From assembly GCF_900166595.1 (NCBI RefSeq), contig NZ_LT745763.1, positions 2,972,986-3,036,985 on the forward strand: 64,000 bases of DNA, written 5' to 3'. This stretch comes from Virgibacillus dokdonensis. Lineage in GTDB: Bacteria > Bacillota > Bacilli > Bacillales > Amphibacillaceae. Below the pieces are notes generated by a model that saw only the letters and a program-made list of their open reading frames with translations, was not told the origin of the DNA and searched no databases. This document shows, piece by piece, positions 30,984 through 39,455 of the stretch; position 1 is the first letter of the stretch; each line of letters starts with the position of its first letter. A program made the position numbers and the translations under genes.

Positions 30984-31232
30984 GCAAATGCAGAGAGTTG
31001 CCACAATTGTTGTCGCTTGGCTCATGTGGTAACTTTCTCTTAACTTTTGCTACAAAGTACCTTTATTCTCCTCATTTAATGCTTACTATTGACACGCTTT
31101 TCTGAGAGTAGTCACTTCCTTTACTTACTTTTATAGATAATCCTCCGTGCAGGTTGTTAGCAACATGCTCATCATGGTAAGTAGGATGCAGAACACGATT
31201 GGAATTTTTCACGAAAGTTACTCCTGTCGATC

Positions 31233-32048
31233 TCAGATTTCATATGCCTGGCTATGTAAAAGCAAATGAACAACACTTAAAAAGAGCTGACGTTGCGATG
31301 GCTTTTCCCAGTCTTCAGGAACTTCCGCCATCAGCCACAATACTTCGTCTAAAAACACATGCTCTAAAGCCATTTTCCATACTCTTTTTTCTGCTTCTGT
31401 CAATTGTACAAACTGATAATAACCAGATAAAAACGCCTTCCATTGTTCTAAGGTAAATACGTGATCAGGTGCAGAAGATAATTCATTATGAAATAATAGT
31501 AATGCTAAAGCTAAATCAAAAACACGCGGAACTTTTGCAGCATTGTCGGGATCAATCAAATAAGGTTCAGGTGTAAAGACTAGGTTATTCGCTTTATAAT
31601 CATGCGGTGTTAAAACATGGGGCAAGGAAAGTTCCTTCAAACAAGATTGTTTGGTTACACAGGAAAGTAATTTTTCTTCTAACTGAGTTATAGGAAAAGT
31701 AACACGGTTCCGTTTAGCATGATTTGTGATCGCTCGTACGCTTTCCTCTACTTCTTCATTTGTGAAATCATACACATCATATTCTGGAAGTTGAAATAGC
31801 TCTCCTTTTGGTGATAACGCATGAATATGCCCTAATAAACAACCCGATGCATATATTTGTGTATGTGTCGCTGTATACGCTTTTCCATGGATAAATGGGT
31901 ACACAACGTAACACGCATCTCCCAGTTCTTGCTGATTATTTGTGTTCATTTTAATCGGTGTAACAATATAAATGCCGTTCTCTTGTAAAAATCGTGTGTA
32001 TCTCGCTAATGCTTCGGCACGTTCAAGTGGTTTTTGCGTTTTCTTCAC
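31233..32048 (-). CDS. Aminoglycoside phosphotransferase-like kinase, N-lobe without a start codon
   Basis: The visible catalytic lobe has the Brenner-type motif LTPHDYKANN (catalytic Asp and Asn) and the metal-binding YLIDPDNAAKVPRVFDLALAL, typical of the APH/choline-kinase family. From the GTG at 32048 the protein is 271 residues and begins at VKKTQ, inside what should be the third strand of the N-lobe. The same frame stays open 60 codons upstream (32049-32228) and reads as matching N-lobe (VYHASYKGEEVI), but it has no ATG, GTG or TTG. A strong AGAGGAGG at 32175 leads only to an out-of-frame TTG. Either a rare start is used or a small indel broke the start. Substrate unknown. Confidence 0.7.
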   Translation of the reverse strand: MKKTQKPLERAEALARYTRFLQENGIYIVTPIKMNTNNQQELGDACYVVYPFIHGKAYTATHTQIYASGCLLGHIHALSPKGELFQLPEYDVYDFTNEEVEESVRAITNHAKRNRVTFPITQLEEKLLSCVTKQSCLKELSLPHVLTPHDYKANNLVFTPEPYLIDPDNAAKVPRVFDLALALLLFHNELSSAPDHVFTLEQWKAFLSGYYQFVQLTEAEKRVWKMALEHVFLDEVLWLMAEVPEDWEKPSQRQLFLSVVHLLLHSQAYEI

Positions 32049-32256
32049 AATAACCTCTTCCCCTTTATATGAGGCATGGTAAACGGGAGAAAAAGGGTAA
32101 ATACTTTTGGGCTCTTTTTCAGCAGCTATTTGAAATTGTTCTAATACTTTTGTACTTTGTAAATCAATTACCTCCTCTTGTAAGTGTCGTCCATCCTCTA
32201 TTATAGGATTTGTCCAGGTTTCTAATTTCTAGCAATTCAGAATAAATATCACCACA

Positions 32257-32798
32257 CTATGAACGATGAGCTTTTTTATCAGTGGTATACATCAATAGCC
32301 AACAGTCGTGATATTTCCCTTCATGAAACGCATAATGCAATAATTTTTTCACACGTTGAAATCCTGCTTTTTCATAACAAGCTACTGCCCTAACGTTCTC
32401 TACATGTGGGTCGAGGACAACCTTGGACGCACCGTACGCTTCCATGAGAAATGCCGTTACTTTTTTTATAAGCTCCGTTCCAATTCCTCTATTTCGATAA
32501 TTACCTTCACCAATGAATTGATCCATACCGTAAGCGCTTGAACCTACAAGGGGCATCAAATTACTTGTACAGCTATTAATTGGATAATACTGCAAATAAC
32601 CAATTGGAATTTCATTACAATATATAATACAGCGGGATATTAAAGCATTATTTGTATAGAATTTATCCTCTATCATTTCCATAGTATAGGATTTATCCCT
32701 CCCCCATAAAATTTTAAAACAGAAGGATCACACAACCAACTCCTTAGCAGTGCTTGATGCTTCTTGTTTAACGGCCGAATGGAAAGATTAATTTGCAT
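32257..32798 (-). pseudogene. AAC(6')-like GNAT acetyltransferase, frameshifted
   Basis: Two frames together encode one acetyltransferase. The first part starts at ATG 32798 (MQINLSIRPLNKKHQALLRSW), five bases after GAGGAGG, and ends FYGGG near 32701. The second frame continues MEMIEDKFYTNNALI and holds the acetyl-CoA loop FIGEGNYRNRGIGTELI and VLDPHVENVRAVACYEKAGF. Adding one G to the run of five at 32701-32705 would restore FYGGRDKSYTMEMIEDKF, a good match to the start of AAC(6')-type enzymes. The whole would have about 180 residues. It is therefore a frameshift pseudogene, a switchable tract, or a sequencing slip. Aminoglycoside as substrate is only a family guess. Confidence 0.75.
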
Positions 32799-32892
32799 TT
32801 CATACCTCCTCGGATAGTATGTTAAGGCATTACTTTTTCGCCTTCTTAATCTGATTAATTCATAAAAATTGTATCTGCTCTTGCACCCGTTA

Positions 32893-33010
32893 CTTTCCAC
32901 TGCAGGCGGACGCTTTCCTCAGGGCTACTTGAGCCTCTTCGCTCACAAAAATTTTTCGCTGTGGGGTCTCAAGACTCATGCTATTCCGCTGGAGTCGCGC
33001 CCTCCGTTCT
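32893..33010. repeat. Dispersed Bacillaceae intergenic repeat
   Basis: The stretch CACTGCAGGCGGACGCTTTC...GGGGTCTCAAGACTC...CTGGAGTCGCGCCCTCCG is of a type that I recall as very common between Bacillaceae genes. It has a large imperfect palindrome (TTGAGCC...CTCAAG). It is much richer in GC than its surroundings. The rest of the gap 32799-33267 shows no gene. Confidence 0.6.
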
Positions 33011-33267
33011 AAGTAACTTGGTTTGGATTCACGAATGAGTAAAGACCTTAAATAGTATGTCAAATATCTTGGACGTTTCGTGATGTTCTAGATAATGGTC
33101 TTAGGATCATTTGGGATAATAATATGTATGAGGAATAGAATTAGAAAAAGGTATAAAAAAATTTCAATTAAACGAGACCCGTCATAAAAATACATCTGTA
33201 CAGCATTAATTTTTTTTGCTAAAAATAACTTTTATAAGCATTTTTAAAACGCTTACTTTACATTATA

Positions 33268-33651
33268 TCAAAAACAAGATAGCAAAAAATCACGATCTTC
33301 CTCAAAGGTTAAAGGCAGTTGATGTAGTTCTTCTTTTTCTTTCCATGCAACATCGTAAATTAATCCATCGGGATCTTGTATCTTTATATGGCCATTAATT
33401 AGTTCAACTAAAAAATACTGTATTTCAACGTTTGCTATTTTCTTTGTATGTAGCTTTTTGTTAATGGTTACCTGATATCCTGTTTCTTCAAAAACCTCTC
33501 GTATACAACATACTTCGAACGTTTCATTAAGTTCTGTTATTCCAGATGGCACTGCCCACTTCTTTTTTTCTTCAGGCTTCCCTTGTAGCACCATTAACAT
33601 TTGATTGCAGTTATTCATACAAATCCCTGCAGCACCCGTTATTCTATCCAC
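33268..33651 (-). CDS. Nudix hydrolase
   Basis: GTG at 33651 (MDRITGAAGICMNN), five bases after AAAGGGGGAG, gives 127 residues. The Nudix box is complete: GITELNETFEVCCIREVFEETGY fits GX5EX7REUXEEXGU. The fold should hydrolyse a nucleoside diphosphate linked to another group; the substrate is not apparent. It is a single gene within a run of small genes on the same strand. Confidence 0.9.
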   Translation of the reverse strand: MDRITGAAGICMNNCNQMLMVLQGKPEEKKKWAVPSGITELNETFEVCCIREVFEETGYQVTINKKLHTKKIANVEIQYFLVELINGHIKIQDPDGLIYDVAWKEKEELHQLPLTFEEDRDFLLSCF

Positions 33652-33800
33652 TCTTTCTCCCCCTTTATGCATACTTATTTATACCTAGTTTTATTGCTAC
33701 ACATTACACGACATCCTAAAAGGTGTATTCTTTTAGAAAACGAGGCTTATGGTGTAAGTTGTAGCTTTACTTATTCTATAAAACTTTCAATTTTATACTC

Positions 33801-34307
33801 TTATTGTGTAAAAATACTTATATCTTTCCAACCATATACAAGCGTTGGTAATTCATGACCTCCAACATGCAGCTTTGTGCGCTGGAGCAAGCTTCCGCCC
33901 ATAGCTTCATAGAAATGTTTCGCTGGATTATCCGCTAATACCATGACAATCATTGTATCTACACCGTCCTTATAGAGCTGTTCCACAACCTTTTGAAACA
34001 ACATGTTCCCTATTCCTTTTCTTTGGTAGTCTTCTAAAAGATAAATAGCATAAAGTTCACCATCATATCCAGCATATTTTCCTGTCCTCTCTTTGCCGCC
34101 CATAGCAAAACCAACCATATAGCCGTCCTTATCTTCAGCTATATGGATTGGTTGGTTTACTATTTGCTCGCGCCATTTTTTTGGCTCATACGTTAAAGTT
34201 TGTAAAAATTCATCTGGCAAGATTCCGCTGTACGTTGTTTTCCAACTATCTATATGAACTTTGGCTATAGATGCAGCATCATCTACATTTGCTTTACGTA
34301 TCTGCAA
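33801..34307 (-). CDS. GNAT-family N-acetyltransferase
   Basis: This 168-residue acetyltransferase starts at TTG 34307 with AAGGAGG seven bases upstream. Motif A, the acetyl-CoA loop, is YLLEDYQRKGIGNMLFQKVV (Q/R-x-x-G-x-G); motif B is VLADNPAKHFYEAMGG. N-terminal AKVHIDSWKTTYSGILPDEFL resembles the gene at 34871, so the two are paralogues. Acceptor unknown. It sits directly downstream of the cupin gene (14-base gap), so they may be cotranscribed. Confidence 0.9.
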   Translation of the reverse strand: MQIRKANVDDAASIAKVHIDSWKTTYSGILPDEFLQTLTYEPKKWREQIVNQPIHIAEDKDGYMVGFAMGGKERTGKYAGYDGELYAIYLLEDYQRKGIGNMLFQKVVEQLYKDGVDTMIVMVLADNPAKHFYEAMGGSLLQRTKLHVGGHELPTLVYGWKDISIFTQ

Positions 34308-34321
34308 CTTCTTACCTCCTT

Positions 34322-34705
34322 TTAATAGCGTTCGTTTCTTTCTATCATTTCAGCGCATATATCATGAGATAGATTCAGTATAGCCGCTTCAACGACAATA
34401 GCCGTTAACCCATGTTCTGATTGCGTTACATGCCGTTCATTCTGTTCCCAATATACAGCTTCTCCTTTTTGAACAGGTAGAAAGTATCCTTCAGCTCCTT
34501 TTACTTCCCCGCTACCTTCAACTACAAAAAGAAGCTGATCTGTTGAAGCAGCATGCTCACCAACAACACCTCCAGCTTCTAGATATAGATAGCTCATTTG
34601 GATGGACGCTTTATCAAGTTTTAATAACGGTGTAATGCTTAGATTTTTTGATTCATGTGCTGTAACTTGCTTTGCATACGCGGTTGAAAAACGGTAAATT
34701 TTCAT
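34322..34705 (-). CDS. Cupin-domain protein
   Basis: ATG at 34705 (MKIYRFSTAYAKQVTA), eight bases after AAAGGAAG, gives 127 residues. It is a single cupin barrel with LYLEAGGVVGEHAASTDQLLFVVEGSGEV and QKGEAVYWEQNERHVTQSEHG, which place a His and a Glu/Gln in the two cupin motifs. The usual first-motif His pair is reduced, so metal binding is uncertain. It is followed at 14 bases by a GNAT gene. Function unknown. Confidence 0.82.
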   Translation of the reverse strand: MKIYRFSTAYAKQVTAHESKNLSITPLLKLDKASIQMSYLYLEAGGVVGEHAASTDQLLFVVEGSGEVKGAEGYFLPVQKGEAVYWEQNERHVTQSEHGLTAIVVEAAILNLSHDICAEMIERNERY

Positions 34706-34870
34706 TTTAATCGCTTCCTTTCTACCATTTTTATACGTCGTCATAAAAAGGTGCAAAGGATCTCGGCTTTATTTTTTTATATTTTTATAAGCTTGAAGGG
34801 ACAAGTACAAACGATGGGGGACTGAATGGTAATCATACTGCATAGGTTTTTACAACTATCATTTGCTTCT

Positions 34871-35350
34871 TTATGAAAGCACCATGCGAACTGTTTGCAA
34901 TTGTTGCCCAGCAAAATCTTCCGTGAATTCTTCTACTTTTTTAAAGCCTTTATGTTCATAAAAACGCGTGCCTTGCTTATTTTCTTTCTCAACATGAATA
35001 TAAATTGCCGCATTGCGATTTATTTGTTTTCCAGCTTCTAATAGTGCTGTACCTACTCCCATCCCTTGATATTCTGGCAATATATAAATAGCAGCTAATT
35101 CCATTGTTCCTTTATCTGTAACAGGAGAAAAATTTGCAAATCCAATCACCTTTGCGTCTACTACAGCAACGAAAAAATGCGATCCTTTTAACCGTCTAAG
35201 CAACATATCTTCACTATAAGCACCAGCTAAAAATGTATCTCGAGTACCTTTAGGTATAATTCCTTCATACGTGGCGTGCCAGCTTGTTACTGCTACTTGT
35301 TGAACGGATTCAATATCTGCTTCTTCCATCTTGCGTATGCTCAAATTCAT
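34871..35350 (-). CDS. GNAT-family N-acetyltransferase
   Basis: This 159-residue protein starts at ATG 35350 after GAGGAG. The acetyl-CoA motif is ILPEYQGMGVGTALLEAGKQI, followed by IHVEKENKQGTRFYEHKGFKKVEEF. The start, VQQVAVTSWHATYEGIIPKG, resembles the gene at 33801. Acceptor unknown; small-molecule or protein acetylation is possible. Confidence 0.9.
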   Translation of the reverse strand: MNLSIRKMEEADIESVQQVAVTSWHATYEGIIPKGTRDTFLAGAYSEDMLLRRLKGSHFFVAVVDAKVIGFANFSPVTDKGTMELAAIYILPEYQGMGVGTALLEAGKQINRNAAIYIHVEKENKQGTRFYEHKGFKKVEEFTEDFAGQQLQTVRMVLS

Positions 35351-35576
35351 GCTCAGTCTCCTCGTATGTATAAATTAGGCAAATCGTTTTTAGCCTATTG
35401 TTTTTATATGTGCGTGAACCATACTTCACAGTGAAGTCGAAGCGCTCCTCTCATACTGCTTAGGCCCCTAAACGTTCGTTGCAGAAACCCGGCTTACGCC
35501 TCTTCCGTGCCATTCAAAAAGCTGTTCCATCTTTTATTGACTTATAATCATTTCTTGCTTGATTTCGAAAATCGCT

Positions 35577-35942
35577 TTATTCATGTATTTTGTTTCGCTG
35601 TAAAGAAGGCGGGCACAAGCGATTGTATTGTTTAATTTTTTTATTCGTAAGTTTTATTTTGGCCTTCCTTTCTTCTACATGCAAAATAGCTAGTTCTTCT
35701 TTTAACACGTCAATTTCATTAGCTAATTCGATCCATTTTGGTAAGACGTGATTATCCTTCATTGTTTTATATAACTGCTGTTCTTGACTAAAATTGTCAC
35801 CCTTTAATTTTAGTGGCTTTCCTTTTCCTGGTAAATTTTCAAATTGTCCTTCCCTTTCTGCCCGTTTAACCATTTCACTAATGGGATCAGTATATTGAAT
35901 TCGCTCATTCACTTCATGCTCTTTTTTCGATTCTTTATCCAT
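35577..35942 (-). CDS. DUF1992 (DnaJC28-like) protein
   Basis: The start is placed at ATG 35942 (MDKESKKEHEVNERIQYTDP), with AGAGGG upstream, giving 121 residues; earlier codons to 36065 read as non-conserved leader. The DUF1992 signature is clear: ISEMVKRAEREGQFENLPGKGKPL, then KTMKDNHVLPKWIELANEID. The family is a helical protein linked to DnaJ subfamily C28 by homology only; no J domain is present. The molecular role is unknown. Confidence 0.88.
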   Translation of the reverse strand: MDKESKKEHEVNERIQYTDPISEMVKRAEREGQFENLPGKGKPLKLKGDNFSQEQQLYKTMKDNHVLPKWIELANEIDVLKEELAILHVEERKAKIKLTNKKIKQYNRLCPPSLQRNKIHE

Positions 35943-36054
35943 CCACATCCCTCTTTTCACTTTTGGTTTTATTATAGTATTCGACATATTCCATAAATAA
36001 CCTGCTTCACAGAAGCGTAAAAACAGGCGAAATATCTGAGAATAAAAGCCTTTT

Positions 36055-36726
36055 TTATTGGACAAATGAATACCGATATAACAGTTCTACATTTGCTTCT
36101 ATTTCTATTTGCCCGGCTTGAATCAGTGTCGTGGTACTTTCAGCAGAAGCAGAAAAGGCTTTATAAGCTACTGGAGGTGGTGAGGTTTGTTCTATAATCT
36201 TAAGCGGAACGGTATCTAAGACTACATGGAAATTTTGGGCAATGGTGCTGGCTTTGCGAGTTCCATCCTCTAAAGCAATTTGCAAAGCCTGATCATAAGC
36301 GGCTGCTTGCTGATCAGTTGAAAATTGAATATCAAATACGCGGTTTACTCCTTCTAGAACAGTCCTATCAATAATAGCTCCTATTGCTTCAAAATCTGTA
36401 AGTGTAACTTGAAGCGTGTTCATAACCTGATACCGTTGATTTACAGGCTTTCCATCTTTATAGTCAAAAATAGGTCGGATAGTAAAGGAAGAGGTTTGTA
36501 TTGCTTGTGGAGGTACACCTAATTCATTTAAAGATTGGATCACTTGATTCATGATGCGCGCATTTTCCTGTTGCGCTTTCGTAAGGGATGGATCTTCTGT
36601 AACGACTCCTAATTGAATCGAAGCAATATTTGGCTCCACCATTACTTTTCCTGTTCCATACACTTTCATCGTCCTACTAAAGACGGCCTCTGTCCTTGTA
36701 GGCATTTGATAATAGTTGGGATACAT
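36055..36726 (-). CDS. SIMPL-domain (DUF541) protein
   Basis: This 223-residue protein has the SIMPL/DUF541 fold: VYGTGKVMVEPNIASIQLGVVTED, ELGVPPQAIQTSSFTIRPIFDYKDG and ALEDGTRKASTIAQNF. Most family members carry a signal peptide; this one begins MYPNYYQMPTRTEAVFSRT and shows none, so it is probably cytoplasmic or at the spore or membrane surface. ATG at 36726 has AAAGGAG upstream. Family function is not established. Confidence 0.88.
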   Translation of the reverse strand: MYPNYYQMPTRTEAVFSRTMKVYGTGKVMVEPNIASIQLGVVTEDPSLTKAQQENARIMNQVIQSLNELGVPPQAIQTSSFTIRPIFDYKDGKPVNQRYQVMNTLQVTLTDFEAIGAIIDRTVLEGVNRVFDIQFSTDQQAAAYDQALQIALEDGTRKASTIAQNFHVVLDTVPLKIIEQTSPPPVAYKAFSASAESTTTLIQAGQIEIEANVELLYRYSFVQ

Positions 36727-36838
36727 GTGAAACAGTCACTCCTTTCATGATGCTTTTTAGCAATCATTAAAGGTTATGCGGACATTAACGTAAAGATGAA
36801 AAAGAGAGGAAGGAAGTTTAAGCGGATTCGTTCTAATA

Positions 36839-36948
36839 ATTGTGAACTTCAGCGAAAAAGTGGTGAAATTCAAGCAAATTCCTTGTGGACTCCAGCGACT
36901 TTCTTATAAATTCAAGCGATTCCCTTGTGAACTTCAGCGACTTTACAG
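36839..36948. repeat. 110-bp direct repeat R1, downstream of the NERD gene
   Basis: R1 and R2 (38031-38140) are both 110 bases and differ at 6 positions. Each is built from about five units of roughly 22 bases, four of them starting GTGAACTTCAGCGA or a near match. R1 ends 20 bases from the stop of the NERD-domain gene. Confidence 0.9.
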
Positions 36949-36968
36949 AATTTGTATCCTGCTCTCTC

Positions 36969-37937
36969 TTAGAATCGTAAAACTTCTACCTTATATTTTC
37001 TGCCACTAGTATTTCCAACAGCGCCCATTTTTTCTTTCATAAGTAATCGTTTCATCATATGGGAAGATGGTACTTCTAAATACTCTCGAGCTTGGCGATT
37101 CGTTATATACGGTTCTATCAATAAAGCATAATCAGAAAGCGCATGTCGATGAGCTGTTTTTGACTGTTGATGACAGCTACTGCACCGCCACATCCCATAA
37201 TGAAAGTACATTTTGCTTTTCTTACAGTTAAAGCAAAATACACCTCGAAGAAGCTCATTCTTTGTCAGCGCATACTTCTGCATAACAGCAACCTCTTTTG
37301 TTATATGAGAAGAAATTAGGAGAGAGGATAAACGAAGCAGTTCTTCTTCAGATAAGCAAGATTGCGTATATGTTTCTTGAAATAGCTCCACCTTTTCAAG
37401 TAGCTTTTCTTTTTGAATAATATGTTTTGAAATCGTCGGATCGTTTGTGAGATTTTTAAGAATGGTTTTGGGGTGAGTATAAATGACTAATTTTTCAAGT
37501 GGGACTGGCGGAAGGTTGTATTGTCGCAACCATCGAAGCAATCTCGTGTGTTGTAAATTTATTTGGTATATTGGATGAGTAAAAGCTTCTTCTTTTTCAT
37601 TTACAAAGCGAATAGCTTGTCCCATGTCATCAAAAATTACATGATCTTTAATATTTTTCACTTCCAAAATGAAGAGAAACTTCGTAGAGGCAACGAGAAT
37701 GTCTATTTGAAAATAGCCGTGTTCATCTTTCAAGCGAATATTATAGAAGATGAAGAAATTATGGTAGGGTAAAAATTGGAGATAATATTCAAGGGATGCT
37801 TCGCCTATATAACCTGCTCGCAATCGTTTCGCTTTACTTGTAATGCTCTCTTTTAATATGTGATGAGGTGAAATTCTTCGTGCTAATGCTTCCATTTGTA
37901 AAAGATAATGTGGAGCTTGCAATGGCTTTATTATCAA
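36969..37937 (-). CDS. NERD-domain (nuclease-related) protein
   Basis: TTG at 37937 (MIIKPLQAPHYLLQ) is chosen because AGGAGTG lies eight bases upstream; the open frame to 38069 runs into the repeat R2. The 322-residue protein has a NERD domain (about residues 30-150): RAGYIGEASLEYYLQFLP, FQIDILVAS and FLFILEVKN, giving the D...ExK pattern of restriction-like folds. A later CFNCKKSKMYFHYGMWRCSSCHQQ is a four-Cys zinc ribbon (about 235-260), and the last 60 residues look like a helical DNA-binding end. It may bind or cut DNA. It is bracketed by the two 110-bp direct repeats. Confidence 0.88.
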   Translation of the reverse strand: MIIKPLQAPHYLLQMEALARRISPHHILKESITSKAKRLRAGYIGEASLEYYLQFLPYHNFFIFYNIRLKDEHGYFQIDILVASTKFLFILEVKNIKDHVIFDDMGQAIRFVNEKEEAFTHPIYQINLQHTRLLRWLRQYNLPPVPLEKLVIYTHPKTILKNLTNDPTISKHIIQKEKLLEKVELFQETYTQSCLSEEELLRLSSLLISSHITKEVAVMQKYALTKNELLRGVFCFNCKKSKMYFHYGMWRCSSCHQQSKTAHRHALSDYALLIEPYITNRQAREYLEVPSSHMMKRLLMKEKMGAVGNTSGRKYKVEVLRF

Positions 37938-38030
37938 TCGATCACTCCTTTTATTTAAGTTACTACTAAAATAACAGATTCGATAACATACTTCAAAAAC
38001 CTGCAAGAAGTTTAAATTTATTACGCTTAG

Positions 38031-38140
38031 ATTGTGAACTTCAGCGAAAAAGTGGTGAACTTCAAACAATTTCCTTGTGAACTCCAGCGACTTTCATATA
38101 AATTCAAGCGATTTCCTTGTGAACTTCAGCGACTTTACAG
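38031..38140. repeat. 110-bp direct repeat R2, upstream of the NERD gene
   Basis: Second copy of R1, same orientation and length, 104 of 110 bases identical. It begins 94 bases upstream of the NERD gene start and touches the stop of ypsA. Confidence 0.9.
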
Positions 38141-38695
38141 TTACATCCAGTAATCAGGATTAGCCATTCTAATTTCTTCAACAACATCGTCTAAATCTGT
38201 CGGTGTAATCGTATAAATGGCATGATTTGGTAAATATCGTTTAGCTATTTCATAAAAGAAGCGCGTACTTCCTGGATACTCCTGATCCATAAGTAATAAG
38301 CAGGCGTCGCTTTTATCCGCTAGCCATAAGTTTTTTGCTTTAAACTGATAGGCTCCACGATAATCGCCTTGATATAAGGGTTTATAAAAATCAGCTGTTG
38401 CAACGATGGATTGGTACTTCTCTTGCAATGGCTCCGGCCAGCGACTGTCCTGATTTTCAAACGGTGGAAATATTCCTAATTGAACATCATAATTATCTTG
38501 CAAATCAAATATCACCTCTGCAGTCCACATTTCCACACCCATTTGTCCAGATAGGATCACCCATTCCAAGCCCTCCTCGATCATCGGTATTAATCGCTTT
38601 TTTATTGCGGCCTTTACATATGTAACCCGTTCATCCTCCTCATTAAATATATTGATTTCCATTGGTTTATATCCTGTTACGGTTAAAATTTTCAT
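38141..38695 (-). CDS. ypsA: YpsA, SLOG-family protein
   Basis: This 184-residue protein matches YpsA (DUF1273): VTGYKPMEINIFNEEDERVTYVK at the start, WVILSGQMGVEMWTAEVIFDL, and GSTRFFYEIAKRY. The SLOG fold binds nucleotides or sugar-nucleotides. Bacillus subtilis YpsA has been linked to cell division when overproduced and to oxidative protection. ATG at 38695 follows AGGAGCG. Usually found near gpsB; that gene is not in this window, so the context differs here. Confidence 0.9.
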   Translation of the reverse strand: MKILTVTGYKPMEINIFNEEDERVTYVKAAIKKRLIPMIEEGLEWVILSGQMGVEMWTAEVIFDLQDNYDVQLGIFPPFENQDSRWPEPLQEKYQSIVATADFYKPLYQGDYRGAYQFKAKNLWLADKSDACLLLMDQEYPGSTRFFYEIAKRYLPNHAIYTITPTDLDDVVEEIRMANPDYWM

Positions 38696-38847
38696 TTTAT
38701 ACGCTCCTACTCATTGGGTCTTTATTCCACTGAAGAATAGCTTTATACAATGACATCAAATTAGTGATGGCCACTAACAATAACATAACACACTTCTGCT
38801 TGGGATAATAAAGAGCTGACATATACTATGCCAGCCCTCATTCTAAG

Positions 38848-39213
38848 TTAACACCATTTATGTGGTGGTTGGCAATGTTTTGGCTTATGACAGCCGTGAC
38901 CCATTCCTGGTCCCATTCCTGGCGCCATTGCTCCTGCTACTTGACCATTTCCCATTCCTGGTGCCATTGCCCCTCCTACTTGAGATGGCACATTAAAAGA
39001 CCCACCGTATACATCTACACTGCTATTTGTATTTTGTACAGAAGTAGAATGAGGAAATACATGCTTATTAATTGTCGTATGATGATTTTGCACCGTCGTA
39101 TGCGAAGGGTGAATATGCTCTACAACATTTTCACTACATTGTTTTACACAATCATATTTTGTTGGATGAACGACCTGCTTTGGGGGACAACACTTCCCAT
39201 GATGATTCCACAT
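38848..39213 (-). CDS. CotD-family spore coat protein
   Basis: This 121-residue His/Cys-rich protein has the CotD core: GKCCPPKQVVHPTKYDCVKQ, then VEHIHPSHTTVQNHHTTINKH with many His, and a Cys-rich tail HGCHKPKHCQPPHKWC. Between them lies a Gly-Met-Pro repeat (GGAMAPGMGNGQVAGAMAPGMG). CotD is an inner-coat protein in Bacillus subtilis. ATG at 39213 follows AAAGGAG. It would be made in the mother cell under sigma-K; no such promoter was searched in detail. Confidence 0.88.
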   Translation of the reverse strand: MWNHHGKCCPPKQVVHPTKYDCVKQCSENVVEHIHPSHTTVQNHHTTINKHVFPHSTSVQNTNSSVDVYGGSFNVPSQVGGAMAPGMGNGQVAGAMAPGMGPGMGHGCHKPKHCQPPHKWC

Positions 39214-39455
39214 GAAAAATTCTCCTTTCCTGTTATAGGTTCACTAATAACCTATGGCAAGTATCACCCTTTTGTATAAGTCAATCACCTAAAAAGCTAA
39301 AATATGTTGTAAAAAAAAGACTAGTCCTGTTTGTTTTCATTTACATCAACAACATAAATTTAGTAAAAACCAAAGCTAATTGCTGTAAACCATAATATAT
39401 ATTTCCCTATAGCGTCATATAGAGTCGAGCAAAATATAAGTAATAACCCCCTCAC

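Noticed and set aside
36839..38140. CRISPR array from the repeated 22-bp GTGAACTTCAGCGA units
   Set aside because: Units are contiguous with no unique spacers of constant length, only five per block, and no cas genes are present.
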